64,000 bases of DNA from Pseudomonas sp. 10-1B (GCF_000935045.1 NZ_JYKS01000065.1:1-64000), one strand, 5' to 3'; shown: positions 16,399 through 25,471, counted from the first letter of the stretch. Notes: generated by a model from the letters alone, not told the origin. Translations and numbers: made by a program.

Positions 16399-16722
16399 AT
16401 GCACTTCCTTTGTACCTCCCACGGCCTGGCCGAAGGCCAAAGCCGCGCCTTCAGCGTAGACGGCACCGAGCTGTTCGGCGTGCGCCGCCAGGGCCAGGTG
16501 TACCTCTACCGCAACCGTTGCCCGCATCGGGGCATCCCGCTGAACTGGGCGCGAGACGCGTTTCTCGATGACAGCGCCAGCCTCATCCACTGCGCCCACC
16601 ATGGTGCGTTGTTCCTGATCGAAAGCGGCGAATGCGTGGCCGGGCCCTGCGAGGGCGAACAACTGCAAGCCCTGGGCTGCCACGAAGACAGCCAGGGCAT
16701 CTGGTTGATGCCCGCCAGATAA
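16399..16722 (+). CDS. Small Rieske [2Fe-2S] ferredoxin-like protein
   Basis: A 107-residue single-domain Rieske protein. Both cluster motifs are intact: CPHRG (residues 41-45) and CAHHG (65-69), giving two Cys and two His ligands. No signal peptide is present, so it should be a cytosolic electron carrier. No oxygenase alpha subunit or reductase is encoded nearby. It is transcribed divergently from the heme-uptake operon and shares its Fur box, which suggests iron-linked expression. Partner and reaction are unknown. Confidence 0.9.
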   Translation: MHFLCTSHGLAEGQSRAFSVDGTELFGVRRQGQVYLYRNRCPHRGIPLNWARDAFLDDSASLIHCAHHGALFLIESGECVAGPCEGEQLQALGCHEDSQGIWLMPAR

Positions 16723-16740
16723 GCCATGGGGGCAGCTATT

Positions 16741-16858
16741 GGGGCTGCTGCGCAGCCCATCGCCGGCAAGCCAGCTCCCACAGGTATTGCGAGCAGCTCA
16801 AGGTTTGCGCAATACCTGTGGGAGCTGGCTTGCCGGCGATGGGCCGCACAGCGGCCCC
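16741..16858. repeat. REP pair (BIME) with extended arms
   Basis: Inverted cgccggcaagccagctccc REPs. The spacer itself continues the inverted repeat (ggtattgcg / cgcaatacc), and outer ggggctg/ggccgc arms extend it. It lies between the convergent Rieske gene and sfsA. Confidence 0.92.
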
Positions 16859-16863
16859 ATTGG

Positions 16864-17577
16864 TCAAGGGCCGAGCAGTACCGGCAAACGGCGATCGATG
16901 ACGATGCCTTCAGCGTCCAGGCGGGTACCGTAGGCCAGCACTTCCACCCCGTCCGCCACTGCGGTGCGCAGGGCCTGGGCATAAGCTGCGTCGATTTCCT
17001 CGGCCGGGCGCACGGCTTCGATGCCGGTCAGGTTGACGCAGTACAACTGCACAGCCCGCACGCCCTGCCGGGCAAGTTTCGCCAGCTCGCGCAGGTGCTT
17101 GGCGCCACGCTGGGTCACCGCATCGGGGAAGGCCGCCACGGGGCTGTCGGGATAGCCCAGAGTCACGCTCTTGACCTCGACAAAAGCGGGAACACCGTCG
17201 AATTCCAGGCGAAAGTCGATGCGGCTGCCTTCCTCGCCATAGGCCACTTCTCGCTTTAGCGCGGTGAAGCCGGCCAGCTCGGCGATGGTGCCGGCCCGCA
17301 GGGCCTCTTCGACCAGCGTATTGGCCCGCCCGGTATTCACGCAGGCCAGCCGCCCCTGTGGGGTTTCGCTGATTTCCCAGGTGCCCGGCAGCTTGCGCTT
17401 GGGGTCGTTGGAGCGGCTGAACCATACCTGCCCGCCTTCACGCATGCAGTTGAGCATGGAGCCGGTGTTCGGGCAGTGGATGGTCATCTGCTCGCCGTTG
17501 GCCAGTTCGATGTCCGCCAGAAAACGCTTGTAGCGGCGCAGCAGGCGGCCCTGCTCAAGTGAGGGAGAAAAGCGCAT
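16864..17577 (-). CDS. sfsA: SfsA family DNA/RNA nuclease-like protein
   Basis: The 237-residue protein is full length for the SfsA family, long called sugar fermentation stimulation protein. Visible family blocks are LLRRYKRFLADIELANGE, HCPNTGSMLNC, and the PD-(D/E)XK-like core in IDFRLEFDG...FVEVKSVTL. It overlaps the aminotransferase stop by one base and is co-transcribed with it. The physiological role is not settled. Confidence 0.93.
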   Translation of the reverse strand: MRFSPSLEQGRLLRRYKRFLADIELANGEQMTIHCPNTGSMLNCMREGGQVWFSRSNDPKRKLPGTWEISETPQGRLACVNTGRANTLVEEALRAGTIAELAGFTALKREVAYGEEGSRIDFRLEFDGVPAFVEVKSVTLGYPDSPVAAFPDAVTQRGAKHLRELAKLARQGVRAVQLYCVNLTGIEAVRPAEEIDAAYAQALRTAVADGVEVLAYGTRLDAEGIVIDRRLPVLLGP

Positions 17578-18749
17578 CAGCCTTGCCAGCTCCGCAGGCC
17601 ACGGGCAATACGCTGCACCGCCTCTTCCAGGCGCGGCAGGCTCTGGGTGTAGGCAAAGCGCACATGGTGCCCGGCCAGGTGGCGGCCAAAGTCCAGCCCC
17701 GGGGTGAAGGCCAGGTGCTCGGTTTCCAGGAAGTGCCGGCAGAAGGCGAACGCATCCCCACCAAAGGCACTGATATCGGCGTACAGGTAGAACGCCCCCT
17801 GCGGCTCGACGGCAATGCGGAAGCCCAGCTCACGCAAGGCCGGCAACAGGTAGTCGCGGCGGCGGGCGAACTCGGCGCGGCGCTCTTCGAAAATGGCCAG
17901 GGTTTCGGGCTGGAAGCACGCCAACGCGGCGTGCTGGGCCATGCTTGGTGCGCTGATGTACAGGTTCTGCGCCAGCTTTTCCAGATCGGCCACGGCGCCG
18001 GGGGGCGCCACCAGCCAGCCCAGGCGCCAACCGGTCATGCCGAAATACTTGGAAAAACTATTCAGGACGAACGCCGAGTCGTCCACTTCCAGCACGCTCG
18101 GCGCGTCCATGCCATAGGTCAGGCCGTGATAGATCTCGTCCACCACCAGGTGGCCATGGCGCTCACGGGTGGCTTGGGCAAGGCTGGCCAACTCGTCACG
18201 GCCCAGCACTGTGCCGGTGGGGTTGGCTGGCGAGGCGACCAAAGCGCCGACCGTGTCCTTGTCCCAGTAACGATCGACCAGGTCTGCCGTCAGCTGGTAA
18301 TTCACCTCCGGCCCTACCGGCACCAGTTGCGCGCCGCCTTCGACCAGGCGCAGGAAGTGGCGGTTGCACGGGTAGCCCGGGTCGGCCAGCAGCCAGTGCT
18401 TGCCCGGGTCGACCAGCAGGCTGCTAGCCAGCAGCAGCGCGCCGGAGCCACCCGGGGTAATGAGGATGCGCTCCGGGTCGACATTCAAGCCATAGCGTTG
18501 GCCGTAGAATCCGGCAATGGCTTCACGCAGCGCCGGCAGGCCGCGCGCTGCGGTGTAGCGGGTGTGCCCGGCGGCCAGTGCCGCCTGGCCGGCGGCGACG
18601 ATGGGCGCGGCGGTGGTGAAGTCCGGCTCACCGATTTCCAAGTGGATCACGTCGTGCCCGGCCGCCTGCAGCTCGTTGGCCCGGGCCAGCAGTGCCATGA
18701 CATGGAAGGGTTCGATGGCGCGGCTGCGCGCACTGTAGGGGTGGGCCAT
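17577..18749 (-). CDS. Pyridoxal-phosphate-dependent class I/II aminotransferase
   Basis: A fold-type I aminotransferase of 390 residues. The PLP lysine is in LNSFSKYFGMTGWRLGW, SPANPTGTVLG marks the cofactor-binding loop, and the C-terminal arginine in GHHVRFAYTQSLPRLEEAV should bind the substrate carboxylate. It resembles aspartate/aromatic-type or alanine-type enzymes, but the donor and acceptor cannot be read from sequence. It is translated with sfsA and transcribed divergently from dksA. Confidence 0.92.
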   Translation of the reverse strand: MAHPYSARSRAIEPFHVMALLARANELQAAGHDVIHLEIGEPDFTTAAPIVAAGQAALAAGHTRYTAARGLPALREAIAGFYGQRYGLNVDPERILITPGGSGALLLASSLLVDPGKHWLLADPGYPCNRHFLRLVEGGAQLVPVGPEVNYQLTADLVDRYWDKDTVGALVASPANPTGTVLGRDELASLAQATRERHGHLVVDEIYHGLTYGMDAPSVLEVDDSAFVLNSFSKYFGMTGWRLGWLVAPPGAVADLEKLAQNLYISAPSMAQHAALACFQPETLAIFEERRAEFARRRDYLLPALRELGFRIAVEPQGAFYLYADISAFGGDAFAFCRHFLETEHLAFTPGLDFGRHLAGHHVRFAYTQSLPRLEEAVQRIARGLRSWQG

Positions 18750-18959
18750 GACCTTCTCTCAAATGGGGCTAAACTGGAGATTCTACCTCTGCACGCCACC
18801 GAACGTGCGGCTCGCGCCGCTGTCAATTGCCAGGATCGGGCGGGGTAGCGCACCCCCGATCTATCTGGTAAGTTCGGCGGCTCGCAGTCGCAGGGCCGGC
18901 GGGTGCCGGAGATGGAGCATCCTGCGCATTGGATCAGATGAGTGAGAGGCGGTCTATTC

Positions 18960-19403
18960 ATGTCCACCGTAGAAAAGCAAAAAGCCCAGACCATGTACGG
19001 TGTCGAGCCCTACGTAGAAACCAAGGGTGAAGAGTACATGGGCGAGCCCATGAAAAAGCACTTCACCAAGCTTCTCGGCGCCTGGAAGCAAGAGCTGATG
19101 ACCAGTGTGGACCGCACTGTGGACCACATGAAGGATGAAGCGGCCAACTTCCCCGACCCGGCCGACCGCGCCAGCCAGGAAGAAGAATTCGCCCTGGAGC
19201 TGCGCAACCGCGATCGCGAGCGCAAGCTGATCAAGAAAATCGACAAGACCCTCGACAAGATCAAGGCCGACGAATACGGCTGGTGCGAATCGTGCGGCAT
19301 CGAGATTGGCCTGCGTCGACTGGAGGCCCGCCCCACCGCAGACCTGTGCTTCGACTGCAAGGAAATCGCCGAGAAAAAGGAAAAAACGGTCGGCAAAGGC
19401 TGA
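18960..19403 (+). CDS. dksA: RNA polymerase-binding transcription factor DksA
   Basis: The protein has 147 residues. It potentiates ppGpp control of stable RNA and amino acid promoters by inserting a coiled coil into the RNA polymerase secondary channel. The coiled-coil tip carries the two conserved acidic residues (DPAD, residues 66 and 69). A four-cysteine zinc finger is intact (C109, C112, C130, C133). The ATG at 18960 gives the usual length; an upstream in-frame start adds six atypical residues. It is followed by a terminator and then gluQ, the same order as in enteric bacteria. Confidence 0.97.
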   Translation: MSTVEKQKAQTMYGVEPYVETKGEEYMGEPMKKHFTKLLGAWKQELMTSVDRTVDHMKDEAANFPDPADRASQEEEFALELRNRDRERKLIKKIDKTLDKIKADEYGWCESCGIEIGLRRLEARPTADLCFDCKEIAEKKEKTVGKG

Positions 19404-19419
19404 TCCTTCTTCTATTTGA

Positions 19420-19446
19420 ACGGGGCGCATCATGCGCCCCGTTTCA
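19420..19446 (+). terminator. Terminator-like hairpin between dksA and gluQ
   Basis: A perfect stem acggggcgcat/catgcgccccgt followed by ttcattt. It lies 16 bases after the dksA stop and only about 20 bases before gluQ, so gluQ is either expressed by read-through or from a promoter inside dksA. Confidence 0.8.
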
Positions 19447-19466
19447 TTTATATGCCCAGCATGACC

Positions 19467-20354
19467 ATGACCGACTCCAGTTATATCGGGCGTTTCGCCC
19501 CTACCCCCAGCGGCTTCCTGCACTTCGGCTCGCTGGTCGCCGCCCTCGCCTCCTGGCTCGATGCCCGCGCCGTCAATGGCCGCTGGTTGCTGCGCATGGA
19601 AGACACCGACCCACCCCGGGAAATGCCCGGCGCCCGCGATGCGATCCTGCAGACCCTGGAACGCTACGGCCTGGAATGGGATGGCGAGGTAGTCTGCCAA
19701 AGCCAACGTCACGACGCTTATGCCGCGGTGGTCGACCGCTTGTTCAACATGGGCCTGGCCTATGCCTGCACCTGCTCGCGCAAGCAGCTGGAGGGCTACC
19801 ACGGCATCTACCCAGGTTTGTGCCGTAACGCCGGGCATGCCCGCGAAGGCGCGGCAATCCGCTTGCGGGTGCCGGAGTTGATCTACCGCTTTACCGACCG
19901 GGTGCAGGGCGAGTTCCAGCAACACCTGGGGCGTGAGGTGGGTGACTTCGTCATCCAGCGCCGCGACGGGCTGTATGCGTACCAGTTGGCAGTGGTGCTG
20001 GACGATGCCTGGCAGGGTGTCACCGACATCGTGCGCGGCGCCGACCTGCTCGACAACACCCCGCGCCAGCTGTACCTGCAGGAGCTGCTGGGCTTCTCGC
20101 AGCCGCGTTACCTGCATATTCCGCTGATCGTGCAACCGGACGGGCACAAGCTGGGCAAGTCGTACCGTTCGCCGCCGCTGCAGGTGGAGCATGCGACGCC
20201 GTTGTTGCTGCGGGCGTTGCGGGCGCTGGGGCAGGACACCGACCCGGAGCTTTTGCTGGCAACACCGGCTGAAGTGCTGGCAGTAGCGCGCCAGCAGTGG
20301 CGACCAGAAGCGATTGCACGGAAGACTACGGTGCCAGAGGCTGATTTGCACTGA
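19467..20354 (+). CDS. gluQ: Glutamyl-Q tRNA(Asp) synthetase
   Basis: A GluRS paralogue of 295 residues lacking the anticodon-binding domain. It activates glutamate and attaches it to queuosine at position 34 of tRNA-Asp. The class I signature appears as HFGSL (residues 19-23) and the KMSK equivalent as KLGKS. The zinc site is CTC...Y...C (CTCSRKQLEGYHGIYPGLC). Three ATGs lie close together (19452, 19461, 19467) with no clear ribosome site. I use 19467, which gives the usual family length; the dksA-gluQ hairpin excludes earlier starts. Confidence 0.92.
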   Translation: MTDSSYIGRFAPTPSGFLHFGSLVAALASWLDARAVNGRWLLRMEDTDPPREMPGARDAILQTLERYGLEWDGEVVCQSQRHDAYAAVVDRLFNMGLAYACTCSRKQLEGYHGIYPGLCRNAGHAREGAAIRLRVPELIYRFTDRVQGEFQQHLGREVGDFVIQRRDGLYAYQLAVVLDDAWQGVTDIVRGADLLDNTPRQLYLQELLGFSQPRYLHIPLIVQPDGHKLGKSYRSPPLQVEHATPLLLRALRALGQDTDPELLLATPAEVLAVARQQWRPEAIARKTTVPEADLH

Positions 20355-20363
20355 GGCTTTACC

Positions 20364-20456
20364 GCCCTATCGCCGGCAAGCCAGCTCCCACAGGTACGGC
20401 GCAACGCTCAGGTCCTGTGGTAATCCTGTGGGAGCTGGCTTGCCGGCGATAGGGCC
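20364..20456. repeat. REP pair (BIME), cgccggcaagcc type
   Basis: An inverted pair of ctatcgccggcaagccagct elements at the 3' end of gluQ, same family as the pair at 12503. Confidence 0.92.
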
Positions 20457-20597
20457 AGAACAGGCAACCCTTCTCTAAAATCAAAAGCCCAATAAATTCA
20501 AACTCTTGGCTAACCCTATGGATTCCCGCTAGCATCCCCCCAGCCATTTGCGCCAATAATAAGTCCAAGCCCGCAGCGCCCAACCATCGAGGCCAGC

Positions 20598-20774
20598 ATG
20601 TACATCTATCGTTTGGTCCTGCTTCTGGTCGTGGGGATCTACCTGTTCTCCCCGGCCATCATGGACTGGTGGATCGAACCGACCGGAGCCTGGTACCGCC
20701 CTTACCTGCTCTGGCTGATCCTGATCGTCGTCACCTTCATCCTGCAGAGCCAACGAGATGCCGATGAGCTTTAG
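20598..20774 (+). CDS. cbrX: CbrX, small membrane protein overlapping cbrA
   Basis: A 58-residue ORF beginning MYIYRLVLLLVVGIYLF, with two predicted membrane helices (about residues 4-22 and 36-50) joined by a polar loop containing DWWIEPTGAWYRP. It has a CGAGG ribosome site five bases before the ATG. Its last six codons overlap the start of cbrA, so cbrA translation is probably coupled to it. Position and size match cbrX, described upstream of cbrA in P. putida. It is often missed by annotation because of its length. Its molecular function is not known to me. Confidence 0.88.
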   Translation: MYIYRLVLLLVVGIYLFSPAIMDWWIEPTGAWYRPYLLWLILIVVTFILQSQRDADEL

Positions 20775-23733
20775 CCTGACCCAGATGATCCTGATCAGCG
20801 CCGGGTACCTCATGGTGCTGTTCGGCGTGGCCTGGATCAGCGAGCGTGGGTTGATCCCGCGCTCGCTCATTCGTCACCCGCTGACCTACACCCTGTCGCT
20901 GGGCGTGTACGCTAGTGCCTGGGCCTTCTATGGCTCGGTGGGCCTGGCCTACCAGTACGGCTACGGCTTCCTCGCCTGTTACCTGGGGGTGTCCGGCGCA
21001 TTCCTGCTGGCGCCGGTGCTGCTGTACCCGATCCTCAAGATCACCCGCACCTACCAGCTGTCATCGCTGGCCGACCTGCTGGCGTTCCGCTTTCGCAGCA
21101 CCTGGGCCGGCGCGCTGACCACGATCATCATGCTGATCGGCGTGCTGCCCTTGCTGGCCCTGCAAATCCAGGCAGTGGCCGACTCGATCAGCATCCTCAC
21201 CGGTGAACCGGTCAAAGCCCGGGTGGCCTTCGCCTTCTGTACTCTGATCATCCTGTTCACCATCTTCTTCGGCTCGCGGCACATCGCCACGCGCGAAAAA
21301 CACGAAGGGCTGGTGTTCGCCATCGCCTTCGAGTCGGTGATCAAGCTGCTGGCCCTGGGCGGTATCGGCCTGTATGCCCTGTACGGCGTGTTCGGCGGCC
21401 CGCACGAGCTGGAAGTCTGGCTGCTGCAGAACCAGACCGCCCTGGCGGCCCTGCACACCCCACTGCAGGAAGGCCCATGGCGCACCCTGCTGCTGGTGTT
21501 CTTCGCCTCGGCCATCGTCATGCCGCACATGTACCACATGGCCTTCACCGAAAACCTCAACCCGCGCTCGCTGGTCAGCGCCAGCTGGGGCCTGCCGCTG
21601 TTCCTGCTGCTGATGAGCCTGGCCGTGCCGCTGGTGCTGTGGGCCGGCTTGCGCCTGGGCGCCAGCACCAACCCCGAGTACTTCACCCTGGGCCTGGGGA
21701 TTGCCGCCAACAACCAGGCACTGGCGCTGCTGGCCTACATCGGCGGCTTGTCGGCAGCCAGCGGCCTGATCATCGTCACCACCCTGGCGCTGTCGGGCAT
21801 GGCCCTCAACCACCTGGTGCTGCCGCTGTACCAGCCACCGGCCGAGGGCAACATCTACCGCTGGCTGAAGTGGACCCGCCGCGCGCTGATCGTCGCCATC
21901 ATCACCGCCGGCTTCATGTTCTACCTGACCCAGAACAACCACCAGAGCCTGGCCAACCTGGGCATCGTCGCCTTCGTCGCCACCTTGCAGTTCCTGCCGG
22001 GGGTGCTGTCGGTGCTGTACTGGCCTACCGCCAACCGCCGCGGCTTCATCGCCGGGCTGCTGGCCGGCACCCTGGTGTGGATGGTGACCATGCTGCTGCC
22101 GCTGCTGGGCAACCTGCAGGGCTTCTATATCCCGCTGCTGGACATGATCTATGTGCTGGACGACACCAGCTGGCACATGGCAGCAATCGCCTCGCTGGCG
22201 GCCAACGTGCTGCTGTTCACCCTGATCTCGCTGTTCACCAACGCCAGCACCGAGGAGGTCAGCGCGGCCGAAGCCTGCGCGGTGGACAACGTGCGCCGCC
22301 CGCAGCGCCGCGAGCTGCATGCCGCCTCGCCGCAGGAGTTCGCCACCCAGCTGGCCAAGCCGCTGGGCGCCAAGGCCGCGCAAAAGGAGGTGGAACAGGC
22401 CCTGCGCGACCTCTACCTGCCATTCGACGAGCGTCGCCCCTATGCCTTGCGCCGCCTGCGCGACCGCATCGAGGCCAACCTGTCCGGCCTGATGGGGCCG
22501 AGCGTGGCCCAGGACATGGTCGAGACCTTCCTGCCGTACAAGTCCGGTAACGAAAACTACGTGACCGAAGACATCCACTTCATCGAAAGCCGCCTGGAAG
22601 ACTACCACTCACGCCTGACCGGCCTGGCCGCCGAGCTCGATGCCTTGCGCCGCTACCACCGCCAGACCCTGCAGGAACTGCCCATGGGCGTCTGCTCGCT
22701 GGCCAAGGACCAGGAAATCCTGATGTGGAACAAGGCCATGGAAGAACTGACCGGTATCGCCGCCAAGCACGTGGTCGGCTCGCGCCTGGTCACCATCGGC
22801 GAACCCTGGCGCGGCCTGCTGCAGGGTTTCATCAACGTGCCTGACGAACACCTGCACAAGCAGCGCCTGGCGCTGGATGGCCAGACACGCTGGCTGAACC
22901 TGCACAAGGCGGCCATCGACGAGCCGCTGGCCCCGGGTAACAGCGGCCTGGTGCTGCTGGTCGAAGACCTCACCGAAACCCAGGCACTGGAAGACAAGCT
23001 GGTGCACTCCGAACGCCTGGCCAGCATCGGCCGCCTGGCCGCCGGCGTGGCCCACGAAATCGGCAACCCGATCACCGGCATCGCCTGCCTGGCGCAGAAC
23101 CTGCGCGAGGAACGCGAAGACGATGGCGAAATCATCGAGCTGTCCAGCCAGATCCTCGACCAGACCAAGCGCGTGTCGCGCATCGTCCAGTCGCTGATGA
23201 GCTTCGCCCATGCCGGCGGCAGTCACCAGAACAGTGAAGAGCCGGTGTGCCTGGCCGAAGTGGCGCAGGACGCCATCGGTCTGCTGGCGTTGAACCGGCG
23301 CAATTTCGAAGTACAGTTCTACAACCTCTGCGACCCGGAACATTGGGCCGAAGGGGACCCGCAGCGCCTGGCCCAGGTGCTGATCAACCTGCTCTCCAAC
23401 GCCCGCGACGCCTCGCCGCCCGGCAGCGCTGTGCGCGTGCGCAGCGAGGTCAGCGAGCACACCGTCGACCTGATCGTCGAGGATGAGGGCAGCGGGATCC
23501 CGAAGAACATCCAGGACCGCCTGTTCGAACCTTTCTTCACCACCAAGGACCCGGGCGAAGGAACCGGACTGGGGCTCGCTCTGGTCTATTCCATCGTGGA
23601 AGAGCATTATGGGCAAATCACCATCGACAGCCCGGCCGATATCGAACGGCAACGTGGCACACGGATCCGCGTGACCCTGCCCCGGCATGTCGTAGCGACG
23701 TCCCCTGAAATTCGAGACCGTCGAGAGAATTGA
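20758..23733 (+). CDS. cbrA: CbrA, membrane sensor histidine kinase with SLC5-like transporter domain
   Basis: A 991-residue hybrid sensor. The first 490 residues or so form a sodium:solute symporter (SLC5)-like domain with about 13 membrane helices. Next come a linker (STAC-like), a PAS region (about 615-735), a HisKA domain with the phospho-accepting His766 in AHEIGNP, and an ATPase domain with N (NLLSNARDA), G1 (DEGSGIP), F (FEPFFTTK) and G2 (GTGLGLALVYSIV) boxes. By family knowledge CbrA/CbrB balances carbon and nitrogen use and permits growth on histidine, proline and arginine. The start overlaps cbrX by 17 bases; ATG at 20758 or 20764 are both possible. Confidence 0.96.
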   Translation: MPMSFSLTQMILISAGYLMVLFGVAWISERGLIPRSLIRHPLTYTLSLGVYASAWAFYGSVGLAYQYGYGFLACYLGVSGAFLLAPVLLYPILKITRTYQLSSLADLLAFRFRSTWAGALTTIIMLIGVLPLLALQIQAVADSISILTGEPVKARVAFAFCTLIILFTIFFGSRHIATREKHEGLVFAIAFESVIKLLALGGIGLYALYGVFGGPHELEVWLLQNQTALAALHTPLQEGPWRTLLLVFFASAIVMPHMYHMAFTENLNPRSLVSASWGLPLFLLLMSLAVPLVLWAGLRLGASTNPEYFTLGLGIAANNQALALLAYIGGLSAASGLIIVTTLALSGMALNHLVLPLYQPPAEGNIYRWLKWTRRALIVAIITAGFMFYLTQNNHQSLANLGIVAFVATLQFLPGVLSVLYWPTANRRGFIAGLLAGTLVWMVTMLLPLLGNLQGFYIPLLDMIYVLDDTSWHMAAIASLAANVLLFTLISLFTNASTEEVSAAEACAVDNVRRPQRRELHAASPQEFATQLAKPLGAKAAQKEVEQALRDLYLPFDERRPYALRRLRDRIEANLSGLMGPSVAQDMVETFLPYKSGNENYVTEDIHFIESRLEDYHSRLTGLAAELDALRRYHRQTLQELPMGVCSLAKDQEILMWNKAMEELTGIAAKHVVGSRLVTIGEPWRGLLQGFINVPDEHLHKQRLALDGQTRWLNLHKAAIDEPLAPGNSGLVLLVEDLTETQALEDKLVHSERLASIGRLAAGVAHEIGNPITGIACLAQNLREEREDDGEIIELSSQILDQTKRVSRIVQSLMSFAHAGGSHQNSEEPVCLAEVAQDAIGLLALNRRNFEVQFYNLCDPEHWAEGDPQRLAQVLINLLSNARDASPPGSAVRVRSEVSEHTVDLIVEDEGSGIPKNIQDRLFEPFFTTKDPGEGTGLGLALVYSIVEEHYGQITIDSPADIERQRGTRIRVTLPRHVVATSPEIRDRREN

Positions 23734-23737
23734 ATCA

Positions 23738-25183
23738 ATGCCGCACATTCTGATCGTCGAAGACGAAACCATCATCCGCTCGGCCTTGCGTCGCCTGCTC
23801 GAACGCAACCAGTACCAGGTCAGCGAAGCCGGCTCGGTGCAGGAAGCCCAGGAACGCTTCAGCATTGCCACCTTCGACCTGATCGTCAGCGACCTGCGCC
23901 TGCCTGGCGCGCCCGGCACCGAACTGATCAAGCTCGGCCAGGGCACCCCGGTGCTGATCATGACCAGCTACGCCAGCCTGCGCTCGGCGGTGGACTCAAT
24001 GAAAATGGGCGCGGTGGACTACATCGCCAAGCCCTTCGACCACGACGAGATGCTACAGGCCGTGGCGCGTATCCTGCGCGACCGGCAAAACGCCCCAGCC
24101 GCCGCAGCGGTCGCCGAGCCACGCTCCAGCAACGGCAAGGCCGCCCCGGCCGACAAAGGCAGCGCGGCGCCGGCCAATGGCGAAATCGGCATCATTGGCT
24201 CGTGCCCGCCAATGCAGGACATGTACAGCAAGATCCGCAAGGTCGCGCCCACCGACTCCAATGTGCTGATCCAGGGCGAGTCGGGCACAGGTAAAGAGCT
24301 GGTGGCCCGCGCCCTGCACAACCTGTCGCGGCGGGCCAAGGCACCGATGATCTCGGTGAACTGCGCGGCCATCCCCGAGACACTGATCGAGTCCGAGCTG
24401 TTCGGCCACGAAAAAGGTGCGTTCACCGGCGCCAGCGCCGGGCGAGCCGGCCTGGTGGAAGCTGCCGACGGCGGCACGCTGTTCCTCGACGAAATCGGCG
24501 AGCTGCCACTGGAAGCCCAGGCCCGCCTGCTGCGCGTGCTGCAGGAAGGCGAGATTCGCCGAGTAGGTTCGGTGCAGTCGCAAAAGGTCGATGTGCGCCT
24601 GATCGCCGCAACCCACCGTGACCTGAAGAACCTGGCCAAGGCCGGCCAGTTCCGCGAAGACCTGTATTACCGCCTGCACGTGATCGCCCTGAAACTGCCG
24701 GCCCTGCGCGAACGCGGCAGCGACGTGAACGAGATCGCCAGCGCCTTCCTCGCCCGCCAGAGCGCACGTATCGGCCGCGACGACCTGCATTTCTCGGCCG
24801 AAGCCGAGCAGGCCATTCGTCACTACAGCTGGCCGGGTAACGTGCGTGAACTGGAAAACGCCGTGGAGCGCGCGGTGATTCTCAGCGAGAGCGCAGAAAT
24901 TTCCGCCGACCTGCTGGGTATTGACATCGAGCTGAGCGACCTGGAAGAGGACGAGATCCTCGACAACGCCCTGGCCGTGACCAGTGGTGCCAATGCCAGC
25001 CATGAACCGACCGAAGACCTGTCGCTTGAGGACTACTTCCAGCATTTCGTCCTCGAGCACCAGGACCACATGACCGAGACCGAACTGGCCCGCAAGCTCG
25101 GGGTCAGCCGCAAGTGCCTGTGGGAACGCCGCCAGCGCCTGGGCATTCCACGGCGCAAGAGCAACGCTACCAGCGACAATTGA
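23738..25183 (+). CDS. cbrB: CbrB, NtrC-family response regulator (sigma54 activator)
   Basis: The protein has 481 residues in three domains. The receiver has the phosphorylation site Asp52 (IVSDLRLPG). A central AAA+ domain carries Walker A GESGTGKE, the sigma54-contacting GAFTGA loop, and Walker B LFLDEIGE. The C-terminal Fis-type helix-turn-helix is LARKLGVSRKCLWERRQRL. It begins four bases after cbrA and is its cognate regulator. A principal known target is crcZ immediately downstream, whose sigma54 promoter is visible here. Confidence 0.97.
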   Translation: MPHILIVEDETIIRSALRRLLERNQYQVSEAGSVQEAQERFSIATFDLIVSDLRLPGAPGTELIKLGQGTPVLIMTSYASLRSAVDSMKMGAVDYIAKPFDHDEMLQAVARILRDRQNAPAAAAVAEPRSSNGKAAPADKGSAAPANGEIGIIGSCPPMQDMYSKIRKVAPTDSNVLIQGESGTGKELVARALHNLSRRAKAPMISVNCAAIPETLIESELFGHEKGAFTGASAGRAGLVEAADGGTLFLDEIGELPLEAQARLLRVLQEGEIRRVGSVQSQKVDVRLIAATHRDLKNLAKAGQFREDLYYRLHVIALKLPALRERGSDVNEIASAFLARQSARIGRDDLHFSAEAEQAIRHYSWPGNVRELENAVERAVILSESAEISADLLGIDIELSDLEEDEILDNALAVTSGANASHEPTEDLSLEDYFQHFVLEHQDHMTETELARKLGVSRKCLWERRQRLGIPRRKSNATSDN

Positions 25184-25190
25184 CCGGCCT

Positions 25191-25219
25191 GGGCAGGAGG
25201 TTCCTCCTGCCCCTTCTCT
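25191..25219 (+). terminator. Terminator-like hairpin after cbrB
   Basis: The stem gggcagga...tcctgccc with a six-base loop is followed by cttctct. It lies seven bases after the cbrB stop and should separate the cbrXAB message from crcZ, at least partly. Confidence 0.75.
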
Positions 25220-25230
25220 ATAAGCCTCCC

Positions 25231-25297
25231 CGGCCCTTTCGCGAGTACACAGGGTTGTGCATACCTGTGTAGGAGCGGGTTTACCCGCGAAGGGGCC
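25231..25297. repeat. Degenerate REP pair
   Basis: The right half is a good REP (gtgtaggagcgggtttaccc followed by gcgaaggggcc). The left half keeps only ggccctttcgcg and is otherwise decayed. Confidence 0.75.
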
Positions 25298-25322
25298 AGA
25301 AAGGCTAGCACACGGATCCCAG

Positions 25323-25396
25323 GTAACACCTCACCTGCCCCGCAAATCTGTTACCCAACCTTTCCCCCGTAACAGTTGCCGAGGCATACGGTAACG
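25323..25396 (+). promoter_or_regulatory. Probable CbrB upstream activating sites for crcZ
   Basis: A palindrome TGTTAC-N14-GTAACA (25349-25374) is flanked by further half-sites GTAACA at 25323-25328 and GTAAC at 25391-25395. They lie about 100-175 bases upstream of the predicted crcZ start, the usual distance for an enhancer-binding protein. I recall TGTTAC/GTAACA-type half-sites being reported for CbrB; the match is otherwise my inference. Confidence 0.75.
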
Positions 25397-25471
25397 AAAT
25401 TTCGCCATTTTCAGCCTGCAAAATTTTGCCTGAACGTCTCAACCCCTTGATTTTACTAGGCTTCGAAAAGT

